From Microvelia longipes (taxonomy: Eukaryota > Arthropoda > Insecta > Hemiptera > Veliidae), in NCBI GenBank assembly GCA_018340805.1, contig JACMZG010001913.1, positions 29,948,203-30,012,202 on the forward strand: a stretch of DNA of 64,000 nucleotides, read 5' to 3'. The notes beneath the pieces are model-generated. The model worked only from the letters and a program-made list of their open reading frames with translations. It made no database searches and was not told the DNA's origin. The translations under genes were made by a program, and so were the position numbers. Below are positions 49,402 through 58,693 of the stretch, in pieces; position 1 is the stretch's first letter; each line of letters opens with the position of its first letter.

Positions 49402-50321
49402 TGATTATGATTTGGAGCAGAAGGGGATTCGGGGGAGATCTGAGATCTGGGGCGTTTTGTAGTTTGACGAATAGTACGCTGAAATGGAAGTTGTGCAGTG
49501 GCTGGACTATGGTTATTGTTAGGGTATAGAGAGGGGAAAGCACTATTGTCAAATAAGTTTGGATATTTAACTTGAGATGAGAAGCCTCGTTTAGATTTCA
49601 TATCCGCTTCATTGTATGACATATTTTCACTGGCCATTATATTTTTAATAGATTTTTGTCTGGTAAATTCTGGACATTTATCTTTATCAGCAGCAGAATG
49701 ATTTTCACCACAATGAAGGCACTTTAGTACACTGTTAGAACAGTTACCTTCATGTGAGGGATCACCACATAGGGGGCACCTAGCTTCTCCTTTACACTGT
49801 TCGACAAGGTGACCATAGCGAAAACATTTTGTACACTGGACCACTCTTTGGACAAAAAAATCGACTTGGCAGCGAACACTATATAATACAACATAAGGGG
49901 GAAGTTGTTGGCCACGTACTGTAAATTTGACTGAACTTGTCGGTTTTAATGTTTGGGTTTCGGGGTCACGACGCATAAATCTTTTTAGGTTTATAAGCTC
50001 AAAGTTATTATTGAAAAAAAATTTTAAACAAGACGTAAGCTCTTCATCTGAAATATCTCTTTCAACATTTCTAATTATACCTGTCCTATAGACAAGATGT
50101 TTTGGTATATAAACATTTAAACCTTTGTCTTTCAGAAATTGAGAGTTCAGTACAGTATTAGCTGCATTTATGCTTCTAAAGTTTATTTTTATTCTATTTC
50201 TGCCAGTCTTTTCTATGGAAGAAATTTCATCCCCAAGCTCAGGGTGATTGCCATGAAGCATTTTACCGAGGGCCATAGGATGCAATCTACCAATACCACT
50301 ATTTTTCACCAATTTGACCTT
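49266..50321 (-). pseudogene. Non-LTR ORF1, main part with zinc knuckles
   Basis: 348 codons from the first start codon. The N-terminal half (MALGKMLHG, RNVERDISDEELTSCLKF) resembles the RRM-like region of gag-type ORF1 proteins. The C-terminal half carries successive cysteine knuckles: CTKCFRYGHLVEQC, then CPLCGDPSHEGNC and CLHCGENHSAADKDKC. ORF1 proteins coat the element RNA and act as chaperones. It is in the same frame as the 92-codon N-terminal segment upstream, separated only by one TAG at 50324-50322, and is cut off by a frameshift between 49266 and 49401. Confidence 0.88.
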
Positions 50322-50600
50322 CTATAAAAACATAGTAGGGGGTAAGTCAGAGTTACAAAACTCTTTTGGGCTTTCCAGTTGTGGGGTTGAATTTTTCTCG
50401 ACCTCCATTTTTTTATTAGCTTCATTATTATTTTTAGGAACATTAGTGTCATTACTTACTTGATTTACTGAGCTTTTTTTACTACTGTTATTAGATGGAG
50501 TAGGATTATTTGAAATATTACTTACAGATTGTCCTGCGTTATTTACATTTTTTTGGCCCCCTTTTTTGTCGGGGGGATCTGTTAGAGTCATTTTAGCCAA
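50322..50600 (-). pseudogene. Non-LTR ORF1, N-terminal part before a premature stop
   Basis: Starts at ATG 50600 (MAKMTLTDPPDKKGG; a second Met lies three codons on). 92 codons, low-complexity and rich in Asn, Ser and Lys, ending at TAG 50324-50322. Because the downstream frame is the same, this is a single nonsense change, not a frameshift. Confidence 0.8.
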
Positions 50601-50790
50601 ATAATGGCTAAAATGATAAATAAAATTAAATTAAATTATTACTATTAGAAATATTTATAGTGAATAGATAATTAAAAATTTAAAGGTTTGTATATGTAAG
50701 AGTAGATAAAGACGTAAACAATAGCCGCGTAAGATAAGAGCTCGGTGTATGTTTACTCGACCGTATCTAGGTTACAACTGCCAACCATCA
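50601..50790 (-). promoter_or_regulatory. Non-LTR 5' leader, likely internal promoter
   Basis: 190 bp between the inferred 5' end (50790, where Gypsy sequence resumes) and the ORF1 ATG. Elements of this type carry an internal polymerase II promoter here. I see no distinct motif, so the function is inferred from position. Confidence 0.4.
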
Positions 50791-52825
50791 ACCATTCCAT
50801 ACGACCATTTACTTCTCTTGCCATATTCCCTCACCTGTACTCTCTCTCCTACCTCTACTTTCCTGCTTGTGTCTGTTAGCATCACCCTACTCATTTTCTG
50901 TTCTGGTTTCATTAAATGCAGCCTTGTCCTCACTTCCCGCCCCATCATTAATTTGTAAGGTGATATACCCGTGGTGCTAGATGGTGCATTACGCAGTTGT
51001 ACCAGGATAGTCTGAAGTTTTTCTTCGGCTGTTCCCCCTTCAATGGTTTTCAGAAGTTTCTTTATAGTTTGCACTGCTCGTTCTGCAGTTCCATTTGATT
51101 TTGGGTGATAAGGTGCGATAGTTCTATGACATATCCCGTTTTTACTTAAAAAATCTTTAAATTTTGTTGATGCAAATTGGGGTCCATTATCAGATACTAA
51201 TATTACAGGTAAGCCAAATGTATCAAATAAAAGTGAAAGCTTACTGATGCACCAAGGTGCGGTGGTAACCTTGGTCGGAAATACCTCAATCCATTTGGAA
51301 TACGCATCTACAATTATAAAATAATATCGTCCCATTTCTGGTCCCGCAAAATCTACATGTATTCTTTGCCATGGTCCAGTCGGTGGTGCCCATGGATGAT
51401 TCGGTTCTAACGCTGGATTATTCTTCTTTTCACAGCAAGGTTGGCAATTTTTTACTAACTCCTCTATATCCTTATCTATACCTGACCAGTAACAGAACTG
51501 CCTAGCTAACTGTTTCATCTTTACTATCCCTAAATGTCCTACGTGGAGATCGTTTAATACCTGTTTTTGAAGTTTACCTGGTATTACCACTCTTTCTCCC
51601 TTTATAAGACATCCATCTTGAAGCGTTATTTCCTCATCTCTTAATCCAAACTTTTTTACACTCTTTCCTTCTTGCAGCGCTTTTATTACTTCAGCTAGGC
51701 CTTTCTCTTCTTCTGATGCCCTTGCTATATCCTGAGCCATTACTGGGAGAGTATTTATTTGGTTGATTTGGAACTGTTCTGCCTCGTCTTTTGCCTCCCA
51801 ATTACATGGCTGTTCTACCGGAAACCTAGACAAGAAATCAGCATGAGCGTGCATTTTTGAACTCCTATACTCAATTTCGTAATCGAAACCTGACAGAAAT
51901 AGCGCATAGTGCATTAGTCTAGTTGCGGATAATGGTGGAAGTGCATTGTACGGACCTAAAATAGCTAATAATGGTTTATGATCAGTTTGAATTATGAATT
52001 TTCTGCCATAACAATATGTGAAAAACTTTTTTAATCCCCAGTATATCCCTAAAGCCTCTTTATCTATTTGGCTATATTTTATTTCACTTTTCGTAAGTGA
52101 GCGCGATGCAAAAGCTATAGGTTTTTCAAGACCCTCTTTATTTCTAATTGATAAAACTGCGCCTAATCCTACTGGAGAGGCGTCTGTAGCTAATACTAGG
52201 ACTTTATCCGGATCATAATGAGCGAGTACTCTCTTACTCGTTAAAAGTTTCTTAACAGTCACAAAACAGTCCTCCGCCTTCTGTGACCAGTTAAACTTAA
52301 CATTTTTTTGCAGCATTTTATTCAATGGGTGTAATATAGTGGCAAGATTTGGTATGAACTTGTTATAATAATTTGCTAGCCCCAAAAATGTCCTTAGCTC
52401 GCTTACATTTTCTGGTTTCTTAGCATTAGTTATTCCCTTAATTTTGTCGGGTGCCGTATGAATTCCAATTTCGTCTATTATGTGCCCTAAATATTTTATA
52501 GATTTTTCAAAAAATTTGCATTTATCTTTATTCAGCCTGAGGTTATACGATTTTAATTGTTTAAATACTTGCTCTAACCTTTGTAATACCTGCCCTTCGG
52601 TTGTTCCATGTACGATAATGTCGTCGAAAAAAAAACTAACTCCTTGGATCCCCTGCAGTACCCTATCCATCAGCCGGTTCCACAGTTGTGGAGCAGTTTT
52701 GACCCCGAACATCAATCTATTTACTCTAAAAAGCCCCCGATGTGTGCTGAGGGTCTGCATTACCGCACTTTCCTCGTCCATGACCATATGTAAATAGGCA
52801 TTACTAATATCTAATGTACAAAATA
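50772..52825 (-). CDS. Gypsy pol: reverse transcriptase (part), RNase H, integrase
   Basis: Open for 671 codons from the first Met at 52787 and a little further upstream (LDISNAYLHM). In order: reverse transcriptase with FFFDDIIVHG (catalytic FFDD at residues 53-56), the connection GLANYYNKFIP, RNase H with ATDASPVGLG (Asp202), Glu244 and QTDHKPL (Asp269), then integrase with an HHCC finger (His415, His418, Cys448, Cys451) and the catalytic triad Asp479, Asp533 and Glu569 (HVDFAG, SDNGPQF, SNGTAER). All catalytic residues are present. The frame runs into the non-LTR element at 50790 and ends 19 bases later at a chance stop (MVDGWQL). One frameshift at about 52820 detaches it from the palm N-terminal part. 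Confidence 0.93.
50791..51147 (-). repeat. Right copy of the 355/357-bp duplication flanking the non-LTR element
   Basis: Within Gypsy integrase coding sequence and in frame with it. It matches 44956-45310 apart from two one-base indels. The end at 51147 continues into unique Gypsy sequence, and the start at 50791 joins the 5' end of the non-LTR element. Confidence 0.9.
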
Positions 52826-53083
52826 TTTAGAACCGTTCATGGACGCATAAATATCTTCAACTCTAGGTATTGGGTATGGCTCATCCTTTATCATTTTATT
52901 TACCGTAACCTTATAATCCGCGCAGAGTCTTAATGAACCATTTGGTTTAAGTACAGGGACTACTGGTGTACCCCATTCAGAGAAATCGATCTTTGTTATA
53001 ATATTTTCTGTTACTAATCTATCCAACTCTTCTTCGATTTTCACCTTCATCGCGTACGGTACAGGCCTAGGTTTAAAATACAC
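52811..53083 (-). pseudogene. Gypsy pol: N-terminal part of reverse transcriptase
   Basis: 90 codons holding FKPRPVPYAMK, SEWGTPVVPVLKPNG, LRLCADYKVTVNK and YPIPRVEDIYASMNG, the opening motifs of Gypsy reverse transcriptase. It is bounded by a stop or frameshift near 53090 and a one-base shift at 52815-52825 where the next frame begins CTLDISNAY. Confidence 0.9.
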
Positions 53084-53116
53084 GGTCTAGCCCCCTCTTT
53101 TAAATATAGTGTCCCT

Positions 53117-54559
53117 TTATGTTAGGTATTTCACCGATACCCTTCCTAAAAATATCTTGGTATACTTTAAACAATTTTCTAAGTCTATTAGCGTCTGTTT
53201 CGTCCCTATCTGTTTTATTTCCGCCAAATCCAACCTTATTTCTCGTATCCATTCCCTTCCAAAAATGGGATCAACATCCTTATCTATAACATATAATTTA
53301 CCTGTTCCTTTCTGTCCTTTGTACTCCCAATTTACTAGTGCTACCCCTTTTGGTTTGATAATTTCACCTGTGTACGTTTTTAATGCCACCCTAGTTTCTT
53401 TTAAAACATGTTTCCCCTTTATTTTCTCCCAATCGTTTAGTGCCAATGTACTTAAGGCCGCCCCCGTATCTAACTCCATAGTCACAATTTGTCCCTCAAT
53501 GGCAATGTCTACCAAAAATCTGTCCCCTGATTTACCTGATAATGCATGTAGTTCGTACAATTCGTCCTCGCTCTCAACTTCAACATTTTGATGTATACTT
53601 TTCTGCTCTTTTGCCTTTTTCCTGCAACACGCTGCTTCTACGTGTCTAGTTTTTAAACAAAACTGACACGATTTATCCTTGCTTGGACACCTAGCTGATC
53701 TGTGTTGGTCGCTTGCACATCTATAGCATTTGCCTCGTAACCAATAAAACGGATTTTGTTGTTTCATCACGTGTTCCGGCTTTTCAAGTTTTTGCCCTTC
53801 TGATACTTGACTTTTATTTGGAGTCGATTTGTTTTTAATCTGTAATATTTTTCTTGTATCCGTGTTCAGTGCTATTTGTTTACTTTCTTTTTTCGCCAAT
53901 TCTACAGCCGTAGATGTTTTAATAATGTCAGCAAAGCTTATGTCTTCCTCTTTAGTTTGCAACAACTTAGTCCGTATATCGACGTCCCGTAACCCTCTGA
54001 TGAATTGAAGTTTAAGAAAAAGTTCGGCCACTGATTTCTGACAGGAACAAGTGAATTTACACCCTGCCGCCATCTTTCTTAATTGAGCCGCATACTCATT
54101 CACTGATTCATCAAGATCTTGGATTCGGGTAATGAAAGTGTGTTGCTGTGCCCAGATGCTTGGTCTCGGGTCTAGATTTTCCTGAAGCACCACTATTAAC
54201 TCTTCATAGCTCTTTTCTCTAGGGTCTTCAGATGCACACAAATCAAATATTTTTTGATACAGTTTTGGTGTAAGCGCATTCAAGAGAGTCAACTTTTTTG
54301 TATCCTTCCCCACTTGTCCCTTCAACTTTACAAAACTTTCAAATCTGTTTATGAAATTTGTTACAGTTTTCTCTTCATGATACGGTACAAAATTGATATT
54401 TAAATTAGATACTTTTTTATCATTCTCTGTAATAGGTTTATGTTCTATCCCCTTACCTTGTAGTCGGGCTTTCAACAGCAGTTGTTTAGTTTCTAAATAT
54501 AAATTTTCAATTTCAATAAACTCAATCTCATGATCATTGCAATCTGATATTTCTAAATT
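53117..54559 (-). CDS. Gypsy gag and protease
   Basis: Open from about 54559 (first start codon at 54475, 452 codons to the stop). The capsid-like part (FINRFESFVKLKGQ, KLTLLNALTPKLYQKI) occupies about residues 30-200. Two CCHC knuckles follow (CYRCASDQHRSARC and CQFCLKTRHVEAAC), then an aspartic protease with the catalytic LDTGAALS box and IFGREWI near its end. Gag packages the RNA and the protease matures the polyprotein. The 5' end of gag (54553-54741) lies in another frame because of a single-base shift near 54560. The C-terminal residues after about 53150 are also in a shifted frame relative to the expected linker to reverse transcriptase. Confidence 0.9.
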   Translation of the reverse strand, partial: NLEISDCNDHEIEFIEIENLYLETKQLLLKARLQGKGIEHKPITENDKKVSNLNINFVPYHEEKTVTNFINRFESFVKLKGQVGKDTKKLTLLNALTPKLYQKIFDLCASEDPREKSYEELIVVLQENLDPRPSIWAQQHTFITRIQDLDESVNEYAAQLRKMAAGCKFTCSCQKSVAELFLKLQFIRGLRDVDIRTKLLQTKEEDISFADIIKTSTAVELAKKESKQIALNTDTRKILQIKNKSTPNKSQVSEGQKLEKPEHVMKQQNPFYWLRGKCYRCASDQHRSARCPSKDKSCQFCLKTRHVEAACCRKKAKEQKSIHQNVEVESEDELYELHALSGKSGDRFLVDIAIEGQIVTMELDTGAALSTLALNDWEKIKGKHVLKETRVALKTYTGEIIKPKGVALVNWEYKGQKGTGKLYVIDKDVDPIFGREWIREIRLDLAEIKQIGTKQTLIDLENCLKYTKIFLGRVSVKYLT

Positions 54560-54741
54560 TTATCATAAATGTCTAATATTTTTTTCCAAAGGTCATCCAA
54601 ATGTTTGTCTCTGATTTCTACTTCTTCCATTGAACAATTTTCATTTTTGAAAAATTCGTTACAACGCAAAATTTGATTTCTTACCAATTTATTCTGTTTT
54701 ATCAGTGCTTTGAGTGTCTTAGTTGCATTCCTCGTCGCCAT
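54553..54741 (-). pseudogene. Gypsy gag N-terminus
   Basis: 62 codons from an ATG two bases inside the 5' LTR border, ending at TAG 54555-54553. Rich in Lys and Asn. The start codon overlaps the primer-binding site. The following gag frame opens three codons earlier in another phase, so a one-base indel separates the two. Confidence 0.7.
54725..54740 (-). other. Gypsy primer-binding site
   Basis: TGGCGACGAGGAATGC, two bases after the 5' LTR on the element strand. It begins with TGG, complementary to a tRNA CCA end. I cannot assign the tRNA from memory. It overlaps the gag ATG. Confidence 0.6.
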
Positions 54742-54742
54742 T

Positions 54743-54870
54743 TGATAGATCTATACTTATTCAAATGAAACTCTATTTTAAATCAATATGAATCTATTAG
54801 ATGAATGAATACAATAAATTAATATATAAAAGTAATGACATTAATATGACATAATTTGTCATACATATCA
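54743..54870 (-). repeat. Gypsy 5' LTR
   Basis: 128 bp, identical by eye to 44722-44849. Followed on the plus strand by the GTTAT duplication at 54871-54875. Confidence 0.95.
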
Positions 54871-54883
54871 GTTATGGGCCCAG
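54871..54883 (+). other. Copia primer-binding site, right half, with Gypsy duplication
   Basis: GTTATGGGCCCAG. Joined to AAG at 44714-44716 it restores a Copia-type primer-binding site adjacent to the 5' LTR. The Gypsy insertion separates it from the LTR, so priming could no longer copy the LTR. Confidence 0.85.
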
Positions 54884-54973
54884 AATAAAAGAAATATAGA
54901 ACTAACAAAAACAAAACAAAAGGTAACTACAATTTACAAAAACAAAAAATAATAATAATAAAGAAAAAGGAAA

Positions 54974-55687
54974 ATGACTGAGTTGATTCAGTACGCTGAA
55001 AAATTGAATGGAAAGAATTACATCAATTGGAAATATAGATTAAAGGCATTTTTAGAAGCAAAAGGTTTATGGAATCATCTCAATCAACCGCGACCACAAG
55101 ATCCAGCAATGTTAACTGAATGGACAAAAACTGATGCACAAATGAGAGGAATGATTACATTAGCTATGGAAAATAGTGAAATATCATTAATATTAACATG
55201 TAAAACAGCAAAAGAAATTTTAGATAAAATTGAAGAAAGATATGCAGGCGATGCTAATAAATTAAAATACGATGCAAAAAATAAAGTTGCAAGATTATCC
55301 ATGAAAGAAAATGAAACATGGGAAGAATATCTACTAAGATCTGAAAAATTATTAGAAAATGCTAGAACTTTAGGTGCTAATATAGAAGACAAAGAATTTT
55401 TAACAGCTTTTATTTCAGGATTACCATCAAGGTACAATAATTTAGCTTTACAATTAGATACTTTTGAAGATTTAACTATGATAAATTACGTAGATTTTTC
55501 AAAATACCAAGAAGAGAAAATTAACGAAGAAAATTCCACAAATGCATATAAAGTAAAAACTTCCACGTCTAATCAATATCAAAATAGAAATTATCGAAAC
55601 TATAACCAAAGCAAATATACAGGTAAAGCAAAATTTACATGTAATATTTGTAATAAAATCTTTAACAAAAGAGTGTTGGGACAATAA
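54974..55687 (+). CDS. Copia gag
   Basis: 237 codons starting MTELIQYAEKLNGKNYINW, a typical Copia gag opening (LNG.NY..WK). The capsid region includes KTAKEILDKIEERYAG and ETWEEYLLRSEKLLE. The C-terminus is Asn/Tyr-rich and basic and reaches the first half of a CCHC knuckle (FTCNICNK), after which the frame breaks, so the knuckle is incomplete. Gag forms the particle and binds RNA. The start has good support because the domain begins there and an A-rich leader precedes it. Confidence 0.9.
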   Translation: MTELIQYAEKLNGKNYINWKYRLKAFLEAKGLWNHLNQPRPQDPAMLTEWTKTDAQMRGMITLAMENSEISLILTCKTAKEILDKIEERYAGDANKLKYDAKNKVARLSMKENETWEEYLLRSEKLLENARTLGANIEDKEFLTAFISGLPSRYNNLALQLDTFEDLTMINYVDFSKYQEEKINEENSTNAYKVKTSTSNQYQNRNYRNYNQSKYTGKAKFTCNICNKIFNKRVLGQ

Positions 55688-55867
55688 AGAAAATAAAAAT
55701 AATTCCAGATGAACAGATACAATTCAAAAATACAATAAGAAGCATTATTCAAAACCATAAAGCTAGATATGTCAACGAAAATAAACAGTGAAGATTATGA
55801 TAATTTCAGAAGACACTGAGTCAGATCATTGTGACTATGCTTGGACAGGAATATAAATAAAACAAAT

Positions 55868-55920
55868 GAAACAGAATGGGTTCTTGATAGCGGTGCTACT
55901 AGTCATATGCATCATCAAAT
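55868..55920 (+). pseudogene. Copia protease remnant
   Basis: Encodes ETEWVLDSGATSHMHHQ, the DSGAT active-site box of Copia aspartic protease, with frames broken on both sides. Confidence 0.8.
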
Positions 55921-56189
55921 AAAAATATAGTTAAAATAAATAAGTTGAAAGGAGAAAAATAAAATTAGCAAACAATGACGTAATATTTCAGAATCTTCAG
56001 GAACATCTAAATAAAAACTATTGATAATTACAATTATTATTTGAAATGATGTCCTATATGTACCAGAATTAGACAGTAATTATTATCACTCACAACTTAC
56101 GATATAGGATTACAAGTTTCATTTAATGATGTCGGAGCAACAATATACAATTAAATATAGAAAGAAAATAAGACCGCTCAATGAAGAAA

Positions 56190-57110
56190 AAATTTACATC
56201 TAAATCAACCACCTCAAGAGCAAAGTTTAAAATTATTCAACAAAATGATGATATTCTTAAAATGGCACAAAAGACTTTTGGACATTTAAATCAAAAATTA
56301 CATGAAATTATTGAAGAATCAAAATATGTAAGAAATTTTAACCCAATAACAATAATTTTGAATTTGTTTGTAGTGCAGCATACAAGCGAATATTCTAGAA
56401 AACCTTTTCATAGCATTGAAACTAAGCAATCAATACATTTTAGATTACTTCACGTAGATTTATGGGTCCTATTCAAGTCAAATCTCTCGAGGATCTAATA
56501 TATATTAACTATAGTGGATGACCATTCAAGAAAAATATTTAAAATTTTTAAAAACCAAAGTAGAACAATTGAGAAATATCAAATTTTATAAACCAGTATG
56601 AAAACATTACAGGAAAACCGTAAAAACTATACGCTCAGACAACGGAGAGAATTTTTAAATAAAACATGGCTATTTTTTTATAAAAAAGAATTAAACACCA
56701 ATACTCATACAAGCTATTCACCACAAGTAATGGTATTGCAGAAAGAGCTAATCGGACATAACAGAAAGTGCTACAGCTTATGCTAATACAAAGTAAATTA
56801 CCTATAGAATTTTGGCAGAAGCAATAGGTACAGCACATATATAAAAAATAAAACTCCTTTTAAGAAACACGGAACAAAAACTCCCAGATGAAATATTTTT
56901 ATCAAAAACCATCGTTAATCACTTAAAAACATTTGATGCAAGCATATATTGGATTCCTCAAATCAAACGTAAAAAGTTTGAGCCAAAGATGAACTAAGGT
57001 ATTTTGTGGATATTCTATTAATCGAAGAGCATATAAGATATTTGATCCAAAACAAGACATGTTCTTGAATCGAGAGACGTTAAATTCCTAGAGAATGATA
57101 AAACGGGATA
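56190..57110 (+). pseudogene. Copia integrase remnants
   Basis: Pieces in different frames in the correct order: FGHLNQKLHEII of the GAG-pre-integrase finger (near 56279), FRLLHVDLW with the first catalytic Asp (near 56440), VDDHSRKIFKIF (near 56515), IRSDNGENF with the second Asp (near 56630), NGIAERANRT with the Glu (near 56730), then KTPDEIFLSK and the C-terminal KKFEPKMN and YKIFDP blocks (to about 57060). Stops and frameshifts are frequent, so it is inactive. Confidence 0.85.
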
Positions 57111-57794
57111 TCACTATTAGAAAAGAAGGCAAAGAAGTACTTATCCTGAATTATTTACCACATTATTTTTACACAATGATAATACAAATGAACCAATAAA
57201 CAAGAGTACAGCAAATATGAATCGCAAAACGTCCCATAAGATCAACAAAGAAAAAATTAACTATCAAGAGTTTTCTTCAGATGAAGAAGGAGCAAGAATT
57301 GCTTACAACAAAGAAAATTCACTATCTAAGTATGAGCAATGAAACAAGCTGACTCTTTCTAAACATCGAGTATGATTTAGTCGATATACCTCCTGGTATT
57401 AACCTATAAAATGTAGATGGGGTATATGCTAAGAAAAGATTAAGTGATAGAAAATTTAAATTCAAGCAAGATCAGTAGCTTATCTGAATGAGCACCATGA
57501 GAAACAAAACAATTTTTATATCACCAAATAGCTGATTTTAAACAAAGCATTATCTGCACCAAAAGCTAAAGCTTGTCATATCTAAAACATTTTTTTAATA
57601 TATCCATAATTCTTTATTTAAATCTTATAGTCATTTTAATATTATCATATCTAAAATTTTTTTTATTAATATATATCTAAATTGATTTATATATTTGTTT
57701 TAATAAATTTCAATATATTTACACTCATTACAAATTATATATTTATAACTATTCTAATCTATTATACACAATATTTGTTATAGAAAATTATAAA
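57111..57794 (+). other. Copia 3' region lacking reverse transcriptase
   Basis: After the integrase remnant come about 200 bp of coding-like linker (NTNEPINKSTANMN) and then AT-rich sequence to the purine tract. None of the reverse transcriptase or RNase H motifs (YVDD, KARLVA.G, DADW) is visible, so at least 1.5 kb appears deleted. Confidence 0.65.
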
Positions 57795-57810
57795 AATTAA
57801 GGGGGGAATT
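57795..57810 (+). other. Copia polypurine tract
   Basis: AATTAAGGGGGGAATT immediately before the 3' LTR. Confidence 0.75.
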
Positions 57811-57929
57811 TGTTGGATTATTTTTTAATAATTTTGAAATTGTCATGTCAGTCAAATTCTTTTTAAAAATATATTATTAATATTTTTGTATTGAAAAGAG
57901 TTATTAAATTTATCTAGCCAAAGCCAACA
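57811..57929 (+). repeat. Copia 3' LTR
   Basis: 119 bp, TGTTGG...CCAACA, followed by AAAAA (57930-57934), the right target-site duplication. Confidence 0.9.
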
Positions 57930-58096
57930 AAAAATACTAACAGCGATCTATCTAGGTTTACTACATAATCTTTGGGTTTAGGCAGGTAGTTTAGGTAAAT
58001 AAATTTATAAGTGGAGGAGGGTAATTTATCTACAATAGGGGCCCGCCGAGCTCTTTGAAAATCACAGGCATATTTGTTAAAGAAACTTAGAAGGGA
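57930..58096 (-). pseudogene. Upstream part of the reading frame split by Copia
   Basis: Open for 55 codons after TAA at 58097-58099. It includes YACDFQRARRAPIVDKLP and YLNYLPKPKDYVVNLDRSLL and is GC-richer than its surroundings near GAGCTCGGCGGGCCCC. In frame with 44416-44590 across the insertion site. Not recognised; it lacks any Met, so if real it would be an internal exon or a transposon fragment. Confidence 0.35.
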
Positions 58097-58693
58097 TTAA
58101 AGTGATTTATTAATATTTTACACTAAACTTACATATCTTGATAAGAGTCATTTGCAGAAGTCGTATAGTACAGATTTTGTTATTAGGCTCCTTCATTTTT
58201 TTGTTATAGGGTGTATTATTTTTATTTGCAAACAAATACAAGTCAAATGAAATTTTGTTTCCTGCCAACAATATATGATAGTTTCCAGTAAGGATTTTCT
58301 CTTTTTTAATAATACACTTAGGTCTTAATCTTGCAAAAAGCAAAGTACCAGCTAGACAAGAGGTGATAAGCATAATCACGAATTTATAGATGAGGATAGC
58401 AATTTTTAATTGAGAGCAAACAATCTTTGTGACATAACCTTAGACTTGCATCTTCACATTCCCTGAGGTGACATACATCCCTAATATCACCAGCTTTAAT
58501 GCCATTGTTAGTTCTTGGCACCGATAGATAACACCATCGTCTGGTGCTATTAAGAATTAGTTCCATCTCTCTCTATTAGAGTTTACTTATAATACACTGG
58601 TATAAGCCCTCAGTTATAAAATAATTAAATACAAAAATATAGAAATTAATTTTCTTTTCTTAATCAAGAGCTGAATCTAACTATAAGTAAACA
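58097..58693. other. Spacer, possibly the leader of the following non-LTR element
   Basis: Contains minus-strand open frames of 89 and 60 codons (58110-58379 and 58384-58566) without recognised domains. The stretch 58420-58620 is GC-richer and could be the 5' UTR of the plus-strand element whose ORF1 starts at 58694. Confidence 0.3.

Larger units (their letters stand above)
45311..50790 (-). mobile_element. Non-LTR retrotransposon (I/R1-like, with RNase H), nearly full length
   Basis: The element has a 190-bp 5' leader (50601-50790), ORF1 with gag-type zinc knuckles, ORF2 with AP-type endonuclease, reverse transcriptase, RNase H and a C-terminal CCHC finger, and a poly(A) tail. The RNase H places it with I/R1-type clades rather than Jockey or CR1. 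It lies in Gypsy integrase sequence and is flanked by a 355-bp direct duplication. ORF1 has one in-frame stop and one frameshift; ORF2 has several frameshifts. Length about 5.5 kb. Confidence 0.92.
44722..54870 (-). mobile_element. Ty3/Gypsy retrotransposon with a nested non-LTR element
   Basis: Minus-strand element with 128-bp LTRs (44722-44849 and 54743-54870) that look identical by eye and a 5-bp duplication GTTAT. Order on its own strand: 5' LTR, primer-binding site overlapping the gag start, gag with two CCHC knuckles, protease, reverse transcriptase, RNase H, HHCC/DDE integrase, purine tract, 3' LTR. No envelope gene. Without the non-LTR insertion and its duplicated target it would be about 4.3 kb, the compact size of mag-like Gypsy elements. 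Frameshifts interrupt gag and pol despite identical LTRs. Confidence 0.95.
44596..57929 (+). mobile_element. Ty1/Copia retrotransposon, split by a nested Gypsy element
   Basis: The element has terminal repeats TGTTGG...CCAACA (44596-44713 and 57811-57929), a 5-bp duplication of AAAAA, a Copia-type primer-binding site split by the Gypsy insertion, gag at 54974, a protease remnant near 55885, integrase remnants at 56190-57110 and a purine tract GGGGGGAA before the right LTR. Without the nested Gypsy it is only about 3.2 kb. No reverse transcriptase or RNase H motifs lie between integrase and the right LTR, so it is a deletion derivative. The LTRs differ at roughly six places in 118 bp, so it is clearly older than the Gypsy inside it. 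Confidence 0.9.

Noticed and set aside
53109..53591. 160-codon plus-strand open frame
   Set aside because: Antisense shadow of the Gypsy gag-protease gene, without recognisable motifs of its own.
55084..55437. 117-codon minus-strand frame
   Set aside because: Antisense shadow of Copia gag.
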